NCBI GenBank assembly: GCA_022393335.1
Contig: JAJEKB010021314.1
Coordinates: forward strand, 1,259,524 to 1,323,523
Direction of reading: 5' to 3'
DNA: 64,000 bases
Source of the DNA: Macrotrachela quadricornifera
Lineage: Eukaryota; Rotifera; Eurotatoria; Philodinida; Philodinidae
The notes beneath the pieces were generated by a model. It was not told where the DNA came from. It ran no database searches and saw nothing but the letters and a program-made list of their open reading frames with translations. A program made the position numbers and the translations under genes. Shown piece after piece: positions 39,366-52,309 of the stretch (position 1 is the first letter of the stretch; each line of letters opens with the position of its first letter).

Positions 39366-42300
39366 TTAATGTTCAAATTTTCTTGATACATTAGCTTCAT
39401 GTAATAATCGAATAATATCTTTTCGAGTTAAAATACCTTGAAGACGACTAAATAAATAAAAAAGAAAGAGACAAATAAAAGAATTTTGTTTTATTATTCT
39501 TACCCATTTTTTGTAACAAATATTTGTCGACAACCTAATTTTCTAAACATATCAACAACAGCTTCCATCGGTGTTTGATCTGTAACAATAATTGGTGCTC
39601 GATCAACTAATTTATGTAATTGTAATACTCTTGATGCTTGTAATGCTAATGATGCTCGACGCATTCCTAATGATGATGGTTGACCTGATTTATTTAATAA
39701 ATTTGACATTGATACAACTGATACTTTTCTATTAAGTAATGGTTTTGGTGCTGTTGATATTAATTGAGTTTTACGCGATTTTAATACAGCTAATAAATCT
39801 CGTCTTTGAACTTGTCCAACAATACAAGGAAAATCTTCACTAATAATAACTGGATAAATTGAATGTGGATGACGACGTACAAGTCTATCAATTTGTGATA
39901 TACTCATACCATCTTGTATAAGACATGCTAATGGTGCAGTTTCACCTGAACGATTAGCACGTATTGCTTCACCAGCTTTTAAAGTAAAACGAAAACTTTC
40001 ACGATTTTCTAAATATGGATAACCACTTAATTTAACATTTTCTTCATATATTCCTTCACCAAATGCATCACCAACCCATTTAGCTGTTAATGCTGTTACC
40101 ATTAATGGTACAATATAAGATAATCCTCCAGTAACTTCACTCATAATAACAACAAGTGAAACAGTCATTCGACTAACTCCACCTAGAAAAGCACATGCAC
40201 CAACAACTGCATATAAACCAGGTGTAACACAATGTTCATTAGATACACCACATTCATGTCTTAATATAGCTAAATGTTGATGTTTATATGCTAATTGTTC
40301 TGTTATCATACCAATAAGACGACCAGCAATAGCTCCTATTGAAATACTTGGAATAATTAAACCTGATGGAACTTTTGTACCAATTGTAAATATAACAAGT
40401 GTTATTTGTACAATTAATGCCCATAATAATTGCCAAATAGCACGATGAATACCAGGACCAGCAACAGCAGCATATAATTTAGCTGTAGCTGTTCCAATTG
40501 GTTTATCACGTTCATAATCACTACAAAAATTTGATTTATTTAAAATTATAACAAAAAAAATAAATAAACAAGAAATTTACCATAAATCCATATGATCATC
40601 AACATGACATTGTCCAACTAATCGTCGTATTAATTCTGGCATTGTTAATCTTAAATATTGATTTGGAAAACAAACAATAGCTGTTATTAAAGTTAAAACA
40701 ATAACTTCAGCACGTGGATATTGTCCAATTCGACTTGTTTTCTTATATTTTAACCATCGAATATTTGTTTTTATAAATAATGTACCCCACAAACCACCTA
40801 TTGCACCAAGACCAATAAATGGTATAACTTCAAATGTAGCCCATTGTACATTATATTCAACAGGAAATTGTATTTCATGTCCATTACCATATGGATTTAT
40901 TGTACGTACAACAAGTGCACCAACCATACAACAAAGAAATGTTCTCCATAATGTTTTATATGGAAAATAATAACTTATTTCTTCTAAACTAAATAGAATA
41001 CCACCAATTGGTGCACCAAATGCAACAGAAACACCTGTTGCAGCAGCAGCTGATAATATTTCACGTTTTCTTGCTTCATTATTACCATATTTAGGAAAAA
41101 GTTCTAAAATTTAATTTTTTTTTTTTATAAAATACAAAAACAAATTTTTTTATTTTTACTTGAAAAAAGATTTCCACAACAACAAGATATGTGTACAAAT
41201 GGACCTTCTTTACCTACAATAAGACCTGCACTGGTGGCAAATATCATACCAATACTTTTAATAAAAAATGTCCATTTGCCTAAATATCCATACATTATAA
41301 AACCAGATAAAATTGTTTTTATTTCCGGAATACCTAAACAAAAAAAAAGGTTTTCAATAATTTTCATATTAAATTTTTAGAATTTATTTTACCAGATCCA
41401 CTAGCATATGGTGCAGAACCAACAACAAGAACAACAATAAAAGCAGCATAAACAACAGACCAGAATATAAACATAAAATATTGAAAAAACCAAGCACTAA
41501 CAAATAATGAATTCATACCAAATATGTCAGACCATGTTTTCCACTAGAATAAAAATAAAATTTAAATAAATATTTTTTCTTGTTCTTTTTATTTATAAAT
41601 ATAATTAACATGTTCACATATTTCATTATGAACACCATCAAATTCAACATCTCTTGAGCCCCAACAACATTGTTCACGATTAAGCCAAAGTGCTGGTTTA
41701 CAAACACCAGTTCTCCAATGACTCATCCATTTTGCTCCAATATCAACAAAACCAGCAACAAGTCCTAGAAAAAAAAAATTATTTTAAAAAAAAGAAATTT
41801 TAATTTTTACTTACCAGCTGATATACCAACTAATAAAACACAAATCCAACCACTCCATGCATCAAACCAAAATGCAAATCGTTTTCCCCATCCATCTCGT
41901 CTATGTTCACGTAAATTACGATGACGAATACGATTTCTCATTAAATCTTTTAACCAATCAATTGTTTCAAAATTTTCATAATGTTTACGTACAACATATG
42001 TTACATCAGTTACTATAAATAATTAAAAATTAAAATAAATTATATCCTAAATCGTTTCATATATATTATGAAACCTTGATTACTATATTGTTCTATCAAT
42101 GGATTTCTAACACCATGATTTGTATCGAACATTGTAACAGTAGTTGTATTACCAGGCGTATTTGGAACATGGTCATCATCTTCACCACTATCATTTTGAT
42201 CAATAATTGTTAAACGTCTTTCCTCATCATTTTCATTTTCATCACCTTCACTTGGTACTGGTGAAAGATTAAATCGTGCATGACTATCTACTGAAGTTTC

Positions 42301-42409
42301 ACCTAAAAATAAAATATTTATATATTTCATTCAACTATAGAAATACTACAGACATACGCATTAGTTTTCTATCATTAGTACTAATACCACTTATACTAGG
42401 GGATGCCAT
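39366..42409 (-). CDS. ClC-3/4/5-type chloride/proton exchanger
   Basis: Nine exons (42409-42358, 42302-42075, 42012-41815, 41764-41610, 41543-41393, 41333-41160, 41103-40581, 40520-39504, 39447-39366) close in frame to 859 residues. An acidic N-terminal tail of about 95 residues is followed by the family's [14 protein letters not shown] segment, the ClC membrane domain and two C-terminal CBS domains. Selectivity motifs are GSGIPE (260-265), GKEGP with gating Glu304, and KVPSGLIIP (543-551), where Ile replaces the usual Phe of [16 protein letters not shown] contains Glu361, the intracellular proton glutamate, so this should be a 2Cl-/H+ exchanger, not a channel. Mammalian relatives acidify and load chloride into endosomes. 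The same extracellular EQCCWGS loop as in ClC-3/4/5 is present. Which of the three it is closest to cannot be told. Confidence 0.95.
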
Positions 42410-44772
42410 ATAATGATAATCTTACAATGAAAATGATAAGATATTAACAATTCACAGATGCAAAAAAAAAAATACTCGTACTGCTTGAATGATTCTTCTA
42501 CGATATGGGTTCTACGACTGATAATGTATATATCATACAAGTACAACTATGATGATCATTTCAATGTTTTTGATCGTTCTGTCTTTCTTTTTCTTTCTCT
42601 CGTCACATTTTTTTTACACATCGTTACTTAGTTTTCTTTTTATTGAGTGTATTTGGTCTTTCTTTTCAAGGTGGGGAATCAATCACTGTACAATATATAT
42701 GCATATACATATAATATAATGGTTGATAAAAGGCAAAATAGTAGGAAAAAAAGGACAAATAGGACTGATATTTTATCATATAGATATATAAACATCGATA
42801 CTATTATTATATTTTGTATTGTATAAAATACATTTTTATATGTTATATTCAGGATTTTTCGTAAAAAAAAATACAAATATTTTTCTAAATAATCATATTA
42901 ATATTTTGATTGACACAATAATGCAAATATTTTCTTTGTGTGTGTTACATCAATTTCTTTTTATAATTATTGTAACAGATCATTAATATAAATATGTATA
43001 TAGAGTATTTTTCCATAAAATATTGAAAGTATATTTTGAAACAAATTGATTATGATAAAATCAATAGTTTCTATCAAATTTATTCTTCAAATAAATTATT
43101 ATTTTCAATTGCTATATTTTTTCTATTTAAAATGTGTTATTATCATAATTATCATTATAAAAATTCTAGAAAAAAATACTTCATCCTTTTACAATGAGTT
43201 TTAATGTTACTTATATTTATTTTTTTAATAAAAAACAAAATCTATATATACTTACTTATCATTGGATAAAATAAAATTATCTTAAAAATAATAATAATAA
43301 TAATAATTATTTATATGAATCATTTCTTTTTTTATCCACTGTATTAACATATAAAAAGAAAAAGAAAAATGAAACTATCAATTATTGACAATAAATATAT
43401 ATATATCAATGTTTTATGCGAAAAAAAAATGATTATAAGAGAATATTTATTGCATAGAAACAGTTTGAATTACATCTATGAAATCGTAAAACAAGGTAAA
43501 TACTAATCTTCGTCTTCGTTTTGTGTGAAACAAAAACTACTAGGTAGAAAGAACTTTTATTTGCAGATATTATAGGTGTTATTTCTAATTTCGAGTCATA
43601 CGAATACTATTTATACAGAAAAGAAAAGAAAAGAAAAGAAAATGAAAAGTAATCAACATATTTTGAATAACGTTTATAAGACAAATAGCAATTGTCCTCT
43701 CAAAGCAATAAATGAATAACAGTTAAAGTGAAAGTATCATTTAAATAAAGATAAAGATTATAACACTTTACAATAAATTCGTAATAGAATCTAGAATATA
43801 CGTAGTTTATATGAAAAATAAATTACATCTCATTCAAAAGATAGAGTTAGATCATTTTTAAGGAGAAAATGTTTAATACAAGTGTACACTATTAGTCCGT
43901 AGTTTTCACATGATTTCGAAATTTTTTTTTTGAGAACTAAATATCATGCTCATAGTTTATTAAGTATTTTAGTTTGTGCAGTTTTTTTCTTTAATTTGTA
44001 AAAGTTAATTTTAAATTTTTTATTTATATTCAATCAATGTCCTACTTACCGCTAGCAAATCTTAAATATTACCATCGGTAAAAACATAACTGAAATAAAA
44101 TATATTTGTAATCGAATTTCAGTTGAAAATAAAACTTATCATCAAATAGAAATTCAATATAACAATTTTCAAATCTATTTTAAAATATCTAAAATATAAA
44201 AATATATTCATGAATTGATCGAAATTATTGTTTTTTGTTTTATGATAACCATACATAGATTTTCGCTTATCATGATAGTCTAAAATTTCGTGTAAATCAG
44301 AGAAAAAAAATAATTTGATATTGATGATTTTTTTTGTGATGAAAAATGAAATAAATCTACCAACTGCTAATTTTCTTTAAACACGATTTATATTTAGAAA
44401 TCTTGTTTCATAATGGTATATTTAACAGATCTATTCAAGATGTGTTAATTAATATATAAGATAAAGTGTCAAATAGAATCTTCAAAAATTTATACAATAC
44501 TACCTGAAACTGGTTTTAAATAACTCTTAATAGAACTTTCAGAAAGAGTTAAACATAAACTTTCATGAACTTTCGAACAACGTCATTCATTTGAAAATAA
44601 ACATAACAATAAAGAAATCCTTTGTGGTGCATGATTCTGAAAAAATCATCAAAGAATTTGCATTTTATTTCATTATTCATATGCACCTTTGTAAACTGAT
44701 TAAAACTATTCAATGCTAATATATTCAATGGAGCAAAAAATTCTGGATTAGATATAAAGGATGGCTGCATTT
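42410..44772. other. Intergenic, microsatellites only
   Basis: No gene. It contains an AAT trinucleotide run at about 43286-43307 and a GAAAA repeat at about 43618-43642. The first 400 bases probably include the ClC promoter. The rest is AT-rich. Confidence 0.5.
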
Positions 44773-45035
44773 TACATCACACTTTTTCAACACTTACTTT
44801 GCTCTATTAAAAAAAAAAAAAATATACCAAAAAACGTAGCGTTAAAAGTTCTACAATCTACATAAGATCATTTATTTTATAGTAACACATTTGATTTTCA
44901 AAATACACAAAATTTTTGAATGATCAAATTTTCATCATGCGAAAATAATTGCTTTTCCGTACAACATGAATTTGGTTTATATTATCTTTTTACAATTGTA
45001 GTATTTTTTACGCTGCATGTAATGACACATTTTTT
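44773..45035. repeat. Diverged foldback element of the 5884 family
   Basis: The left arm (about 44773-44870) has ACACTTTTTCAAC, an A-run, then GTAGCGTTAAAAG and TTCTACAATC. The right arm (about 44975-45035) mirrors it with GTAGTATTTTTTACGCTGCA. It is older and less regular than the copies at 5884 and 32569. It ends directly before the RING pseudogene. Confidence 0.55.
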
Positions 45036-45040
45036 AAAAT

Positions 45041-45217
45041 GATTATGTCGATGAATCATTAATTGATGATGAACTTAAATGTTCAATTTTTAAAGAACCA
45101 TTCCAACAACCAATAAATACCCCATGTAATCATACATTTTGTCAAATTTGTATTGAACAATGAATTAATGAAGATTATAATTCATGTCCAACATGTCGTC
45201 AACCAATATCAATATAA
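45041..45217 (+). pseudogene. Dead RING-finger (C3HC4) fragment
   Basis: The translation matches the RING core: C in LKCSIF, then TPCNHTFCQICIEQ, then SCPTCRQPIS, giving most of C-C-C-H-C-C-C-C. The second cysteine of the first pair is Phe (CSIF, not CxxC), and a TGA after CIEQ stands where RING domains usually have Trp. There is no start codon or splice-linked exon. RING fingers of this style open TRIM-type E3 ligases, and a B-box-like gene starts about 390 bases downstream on the same strand. This may be the abandoned first exon of an ancestral RING/B-box gene or an independent fragment. Confidence 0.75.
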
Positions 45218-45608
45218 TGACAAAAATTTACTTGAGAAATACGTTCTAATTCGTTTCTCAAAATATAATATGAAATACATCATATATATTTGACCCCGAT
45301 GAATTCTATCTTCCTATAATTTTTTTCATATATCATCATACTGATCATTTGTGGAATTAAATAAGAAAAGATAAAATAAACAAAACATGATCTAACGGAT
45401 GTCTATATTATTAGTCGTTCTCTTTCTTCAACGTATCTTTTTTTCTTTCGTTATGAACAGAATGATCGAGTCTATTTCGTTCATTTCTAACGTATAAAAT
45501 TCTAGTTTAAATATATATATTCTTTCTCTCTCGTTAACAAGACAATGAATAGAAAAATGTTTAATCTATAGATCGATATGATTCTTGTTATTATATAAGA
45601 ATTTTAAA

Positions 45609-47486
45609 ATGGAACGATCAAATAAAAATTTATCGATTTTTAATAATGATATAGATTATTGTCAAAATCCACTTGAAGTTCCAGCTTGTCATGCTCGACA
45701 ATATTTAATGTGTCCTCATTGTTCATTTCATCTTTGTTTTGAACATGGTCAACAACATCAAGAAAAAATTCAAAATCAAGCATATTATTTACAAAATCAA
45801 GCAAAAAATTTAGAAAAAACATTAAAAGAATATAAACCTGTAGATATAATTTTAAATCAAGTATATTATTCATTAAATGAATGGAAAGAAAAAATGCACA
45901 ATTTTATTGATCAATATACTAAACAAATAAATATACATATTGAACAAGCACAAAATCGTTTAAATGATCAATGGAATATAACTAAAAAAGAATATTTATA
46001 TATGTTAAATAATATTGTTATAGAACCTATTGATCAATTATTGAAAAGTATTTTTTTTTATATTAAAATTTATTTTTCTTTCATTTGAAATATTATTTTA
46101 CAAATTTTAGCACCAAAACAAATTCATCCAGATGAAATACATGAAGTTCAAAATTATTTAAATCATGTTCAAAATCAAATCACAAATTTATTAACATATC
46201 GTGATCTTCTTCATATTAATTTTGATTCTTGTTCATTAAATGGTAATATAAATATATCTCGTGGACATTTTCCTTCACCAATAATGATATCATCATCAAC
46301 ATTTGAAAATAATCCACATCTAGATAATATTAATTTACTTTATCGATTTGATACATTATCAACAGATACATCAGCTTTAGGTGTTTCATCTTATCGAATG
46401 ATTAATTCTACTCATATATTTGTTACTTGGATTAAACCAAATACATTATGTGTATTTGATGGTGAACAAGGTATGATTAAATGTATTGATGTTGAACCAT
46501 CATTTAAATCAATAAATGACATTATCTGGTGTGATTATTTAAAGAATTTTCTTATTGCCGGTGCTGCTCTTCATACTTTTGATGTTATTAATAATGAAGT
46601 TAAAGAAATTTTTACATCAGAAAATCCACAAATATGGTCAATTTTTACACATAAGTATATTTACAAGATAAAAATCTTTTATTTTTCTGTACTATTTCAT
46701 TAGTTTTCAATTAAGATTTTGAGATGCGATGGATCCCATCGATGAGACCCGCTATATTCTAACAAGAAAATTTTCTTTTCTCTTTTTCTTCAGACAGAAG
46801 ATTATGCATGATATGTTCATCTGCCCTATTCCTATTGTTTGAATTATTTATTGCATAACTTAATGTTTCTCTTAATTGTATTAAAAAAGAAAATTTTATG
46901 AGTGTACTTTTTGCTTTTAAAATAGATAAAATTTTGAGTGACCAATCTACATTCATAATTAAAAAAAAAGCATTTTATTTTTTTTTATTTTAATTTTAGA
47001 ACAAGTCTATTCATATGTTATGTTATGGGTGAATCACCTCTAATTGAGCATCGTTCATTACCATCATTTCATATAATTCAAACATATAATCGTTTACAAG
47101 TTTTACCTACTAATTCTCCATCAATTATTGAAATAGCTCGTTGTATACGAACTAATGGTAATTATATAGGAATGACTATTAGAAATTTAACAACATATGA
47201 ATGGCGTGTTGATATATTTAATTTTCATATGGAACGATTATTTAAAGGTGAAATATTTGGATATGCAGCATATCCAGATTATTGGTGTTGTTTATTAACA
47301 TCTTATCGATCATTTTGGTGGTTAGTTATGAATAATACATCAGAACAAGAAACATTAACATTAATTGGTAAACAAGCATGTATTAAACAACAAATTAAAC
47401 ATGAAGGTTATAATATTTGTGTTTTACATGGAGAACAACGATTTGTTATTAAAGATCGACAAGGATTAGCAGTTTTTTCTATTTAA
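45609..47486 (+). CDS. B-box-like zinc-binding and coiled-coil protein
   Basis: Three exons (45609-46047, 46111-46654, 47000-47486) close in frame to 489 residues. Residues 18-50 hold a compact zinc-binding motif (C..CH, then MCPHCSFHLCFEH and a further H), like a minimal B-box. A long Gln/Asn-rich helix (about 48-190) looks like a coiled coil. The remaining about 290 residues have regular short beta-like blocks with conserved Trp and Cys (for example HIFVTWIKPNTLCVFDG and YPDYWCCLL), possibly a beta-propeller; this is inference. The architecture resembles TRIM-type proteins without the RING, whose dead remnant lies upstream. It may act as an adaptor rather than a ligase. An upstream in-frame ATG (45585) would add eight residues. 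The family is not firmly identified. Confidence 0.75.
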
Positions 47487-47769
47487 AAAATATATCTGTT
47501 ATTTATATATATATTGTTTTTAATTTATTATTGTAGTTTTATATATATTCTTGTGAATTTTGATATAAACGAGATTAAAAGATCATAGAATTATAATAGA
47601 TTTATTATTTCTTTAAAATTTTCAATTATAATATTGTCGTCTAAAGAAATATGATGTTTTCAAAAAAAAACACACTGAGTTATCTGAATATTTACTTTAA
47701 GTTATCTCTCTTATCATTTATTCAGTTTGTTTTTATTAGGCAGAACGAATTACAAATACATTAAACATC

Positions 47770-48726
47770 ATGCTATCACTTATTGTAGTAATTTATGCAT
47801 TTAATGTATGTTTCCTTATTAGTTCAGCTAGCAATGTTACTGTTTCTCTCTTACAAATGATGCCAGGCAATAATACAGACGAAAATATCTTTATTGCTGA
47901 TCAATACTGTCGTCAAGCAGCACAAATGGGTGCTGATATTGTTTTAATGCCTGAAATGTGGAATGTTGGTTATTCAATTCTATTTCCTGGTTATAATCCA
48001 TTAAATGAACAACCAGTTCGAGATTGGCTCGAATTAGCTGTCGATCGATCTTCTTCATATATAGCACATTTTCGAGCTTTAGCACTTGAATTAAATATGG
48101 CTATCGGAGTAACCTATCTTGAAAAACATGCAAATGGAACACTACCACCAAAAAATTCAATTACTCTTATTGATCGATTTGGTCAAGAAATTTTGCATTA
48201 TTCAAAAGTACATACATGTGATTTTACTGCAATTGAAGGACTTACTTATCCTGGTGATAAATTCTATGTAGCTACTCTAAATACAACTACAAATATTTCT
48301 CTTCAAGTCGGATCAATGATTTGTTATGATCGTGAACAACCTGAATCTGCTCGTATTCTTATGTTACAAGGTGCTGAATTGATTCTTATTCCAAATGCAT
48401 GTTATTTTGATCATATGCGTCTCATTCAATTACAAGTTCGAGCATTTGAAAATGCTCTCATCACAGCTATGGCTAATTATCCCGCACCACTCTATAATGG
48501 AAAGTCAACTGGTTACGATATAGATGGACATATGCTCAATACTACAAATGATCAAGCAGGAATAGTGATGATTAGTTTTAATGTAACACGTATTCGAGAA
48601 TATCGAACAACGACCATTTTCGGTGATGCTTTCCGACGACCACAACGTTATGGTGAATTGATTAAATTTGAGAAGCTATCAGATTTTAAAGCCACTAATT
48701 TCTATAGGCGAAACCGTCTTTTTTAG
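47770..48726 (+). CDS. Secreted carbon-nitrogen hydrolase (nitrilase superfamily)
   Basis: Intronless, 318 residues. An N-terminal signal peptide (about residues 1-20) is followed by a complete nitrilase fold with the triad Glu62 (LMPEMWNVGY), Lys146 (HYSKVHTC) and Cys185 (GSMICYDREQPESAR), the classical E-K-C set. The family hydrolyses amides, carbamoyl amino acids or nitriles through a cysteine thioester; the motif context is amidase/carbamoylase-like, and the substrate cannot be named. Several N-x-S/T sequons fit a protein passing through the secretory route. Lack of introns, in a region where neighbours have 2-18, raises the possibility of horizontal acquisition with a later-gained signal peptide, a pattern known in bdelloid rotifers; this is inference. 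The ATG chosen directly precedes the signal peptide. Confidence 0.9.
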   Translation: MLSLIVVIYAFNVCFLISSASNVTVSLLQMMPGNNTDENIFIADQYCRQAAQMGADIVLMPEMWNVGYSILFPGYNPLNEQPVRDWLELAVDRSSSYIAHFRALALELNMAIGVTYLEKHANGTLPPKNSITLIDRFGQEILHYSKVHTCDFTAIEGLTYPGDKFYVATLNTTTNISLQVGSMICYDREQPESARILMLQGAELILIPNACYFDHMRLIQLQVRAFENALITAMANYPAPLYNGKSTGYDIDGHMLNTTNDQAGIVMISFNVTRIREYRTTTIFGDAFRRPQRYGELIKFEKLSDFKATNFYRRNRLF

Positions 48727-51494
48727 AAAGATACTCTTCTAAGCAAAATAAATATCAAGTACAAGTTTGAAGAATGAGAGAAGTGATTACGCTCATACTA
48801 AGTTACTATATAAGACTTTAAAGGAGGTGTTGTGTAAAATATTTCAATTTGTTTTCGTTTATATTTTCCTCATGTAAATCAAGCTATTGATCTTTTCGCT
48901 CTTGGAAACACATATATGTGTGCAAATGTATTTATCGAAAAAAGGCCACAATAGAATATTTTTTAACCATTTAAAAAAGCTTTTTACCGTTCGTTAGATA
49001 GTATAAGAAGTTTTTTTTTCTACCTGTTGAATATGGAAATATATAATACATTTGTAATTTATACAATGCAGAATGATATTTCGTTCCACTTATCTGAGTT
49101 TTGGCTCGATCTTGCTAGAGAAATTTTGACAAAGTCCGGACCACAAAGGACAAAGCCTTCTTTTTTCCAGCTTAACTACTTAACGGTTTTGTTTATTTCA
49201 CAAACATTGCAGCTAGAACAGTCTCAACAAAAATGAATGGTTTGCTTCCTCCATAATCTTTGACACGACACACAATAATTGTCCTTACTCTAATGTTTCT
49301 CTATGTATTGTTGATTGCTTCGAAGACTGTCATACAAAGATGGATTATTCATGTTTTCTGAGAATAGAAATGAGCTATCTTCATGAAAAAATAAAAATTA
49401 TGATTTTCGCAAAAAGAAACCGGAAGCCAAAGGATTAAGTATGATCTTCAAACATAAAAAAATCTTCTCATTCTTTTCTCTTGAAGATTATACAGAGAAA
49501 AATATTTGTTAAAGAATACTCTATTGTACAAAAGTATCAGTATCAATACTTCTGGATTAACCTCAACATTATTTATATTAAAATAAAAATTTATTTTTCC
49601 AAATGAAGTGTTTTTTCAAGCTGATTTGACAGCTTTCATTTTCTGATTCTCATGCAGCAATTATAGTCCTTCGACTATATTGGAGAAAATGAAAAAAAAA
49701 CGAAAGTTGTCCAATCCGCTCGAAAGTTACTTTATTTAACCAAGATTTTCGTACTGATTCTAAATCTGCGTTTAGTTTGTGACTAAAAGCCTTATTTGAA
49801 TTCAAAAGCTGTCGAACACTACCTAAATTGGATACGATATCCATAAAAACGATTTTTCTCATCACAGGAAAGAAAAGAAAAACAAACCGTTCCGTAGCGT
49901 AGTGGGAGATGATATGGTAAATAGAATAAGATAAAGTACTTAGCTCCATCGTTTACATGCAAAAACTAGATACGTGTATACAAAATCGACCTATACATAT
50001 CTCGCTGCATATGATTCTTTGCGCCACCAACAATACAGTGTCGTGCACTATAGTCGATTTAACAACTTGTGTATACTCAGTTTTTGATGCTGAACCTGAA
50101 AAAAACGAATGAAGTGGAAAATTTCGCACATTTTGAGAAAAGCGACACCTGTCGAATATTTCGTATTTTTCGATCGAAAGAAAGTATTTGTTAAAGCTAA
50201 AAAGTAGTTTTTCGTGATTAGCAACTCAAGCTCTATGAAATAACACGAAAAAAAGGCAAAAACAAAATTTTACTGAAAATTTGCATTGCGGATACCTTAA
50301 ATATTGTTATCCTTTGATATATTTTAAAGAATAATTTAATATAACTAGACATGTTTTATCTAGCCAACAAGAATTTTTTCCTTGTACCTCTATCATGATG
50401 TCCACATTTATATCTTTCGTTTTAGAGAACATAAAAATATTCAAGATAGTGTCTAGAACGTACAACAAATGTATATTATTTTTATTGCAATTTATAAATT
50501 TTATATAGAAATTACCATCGAAAAATCACTAATATACTACACTACTACTTTCAATTGACCATGAAAAATGTTATCTTAAAAATATTTAATGTAACATATA
50601 GGAAAAAGGATTTCAGTAAGGTATTTTCTTTTGCATATACTTTAACATATACTGTTCAAAATGTATCAGTTAAATCAATCAGTCATTACTAGATGGTTTA
50701 TTACCACTAAATTTAATGGGATGACAATTGAATGCCAAAATAATTAAACTTAAATAAATTCGACCTAAAACATGATATTTTCAGATTCCATTGAACAAAA
50801 CGGACAGATCAACGACGGTATCTTTCATCACACACGAATGTTTTGATTTAATGTATTATTGCAAAGAATAATCGATTAACCGCCAACTTCTCCGGTTATT
50901 ACAAAAAAAACTTCATTTTTATAGGCAGAAACACCTTCGCGAGCGTATATAAATGATATCCTTACACTTCAAGTTAGTTTTATCAATTCTTAACAGCATG
51001 TTAACAAAGACAAGTCCTCTTTAAACGACACCAAGGTTAAGTAAAATAATGAAAATATAAAATTATACGAAATTGAAAGAATATACTTTCTGTGTTTGAA
51101 TGAATACATACTATTAAGCTAAATCGCAGAATGCTCGCGTCATAGACAAAAGTATAGATGCAATATCTACTGATAAGAAATTTCGATACAACAAGATGGT
51201 AATAGTAGTACAGCTTAACACAGAATTTCTCTCAACAGCTACAGTTTTATATATGCTACCAGATTATAAATTCAATTAACAACATGCAGTAACAATAATG
51301 TAATATCATATTTTTTTCAACATCCAATCCACATGAAAAATTATTAAAAAGTTGTTGATAAGTATATATTTGTATCTTTGTTTTACAAATAATTTGTTAC
51401 GAGAGTGTGTTTGATGATGATTTTCATTAATAAATCAAAAGTTCATTCACAGAAATATCCATTTTTAACTTTCGTATACTATTTCTATTGCTAT
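48727..51494. other. Intergenic, no gene recognised
   Basis: About 2.8 kb of AT-rich sequence without protein-like frames. No clear inverted repeat or tRNA was found by eye. Confidence 0.5.
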
Positions 51495-51960
51495 CATCTT
51501 CCATATAGAGAAGTGTCTTTTGTGGAACTCACATATGAAAAATGTGAGTGTAAGTTTTAAGTCGAAGTTTTGCGGCTCCCCCCCACCCCCCCCCTTACAG
51601 ACATCCTTAGCAACCAAGGTCAAAAGACGGTTTCCATAGCAACCGCGGTCAGAGGTCATTGAGTACAAATTTTCCTTAGCAACGCTTCCTGACCGTCGCA
51701 GATATGACAGGCGTGGCTATATTTTTTCGAAGAAAAAGAGTGAATGTAAATTTTAAGTCGAGACTTTTCGAGCTCTCCCCTTACAGACCAGCTCCAATTA
51801 CAGACAGGTCTTCATTGCAGATATCTCTATCAAAAATACCTCCCCATTGCAGCAGGCACGATGCAATAAATGATTCCTGTGTTTTATCATCGTTCTCTTC
51901 CACCTTAAAGCTTTGCTGTAAATATATATCTATCAATGTAGAGCACTAACATTATAAAAA
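51495..51960 (-). repeat. LTR/polypurine-tract debris, two blocks
   Basis: On the minus strand, 51600-51520 reads CTGTAAGG, a G-run, GAGC, then AAAACTTCGACTT and TTACACTCACATTTTTCATA, a close match to 24411-24480. A more diverged copy of the same block lies at about 51790-51735 (GTAAGGGGAGAGCTCGAAA). GC content of the stretch between them is raised. These look like remains of the same retrotransposon family, arranged as two direct blocks about 190 bp apart. Confidence 0.6.
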
Positions 51961-52309
51961 ATTTACAGTAACACAGCTCCTAGCTTATATGAATATGTGA
52001 GTTCTACATGTTAGCCCTAAAAGGGCTGCACTAACAAGCTTTTTTTATCAATAATGATGTTAAAAGACTTTCAAAATATTGTTTAAATCATTTGCTTGTA
52101 TCTAGATAAGCACAATTACTATGTGAGTTATTTACTTATAAAGAAAGAATATAGATTAACTCTATTCGATTAAAATTCATTAGTAAATGTCATTATTTTC
52201 GATATGACCTATAAGTATTGTTCTCTATATGATGATGCATAACTGTTTGACGATGCTGATAGGAGAAAAAAAATAACAAAACAAAAGTTTTATTTCATCA
52301 TATTAATGC
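51961..52309. other. Intergenic, nothing recognised
   Basis: AT-rich spacer between the retroelement debris and the dead NmrA-like gene. Confidence 0.4.

Noticed and set aside
43286..43642. AAT and GAAAA runs considered as a possible array
   Set aside because: Simple microsatellites; there are no spacers and no repeat-spacer structure, so this is not a CRISPR-like array.
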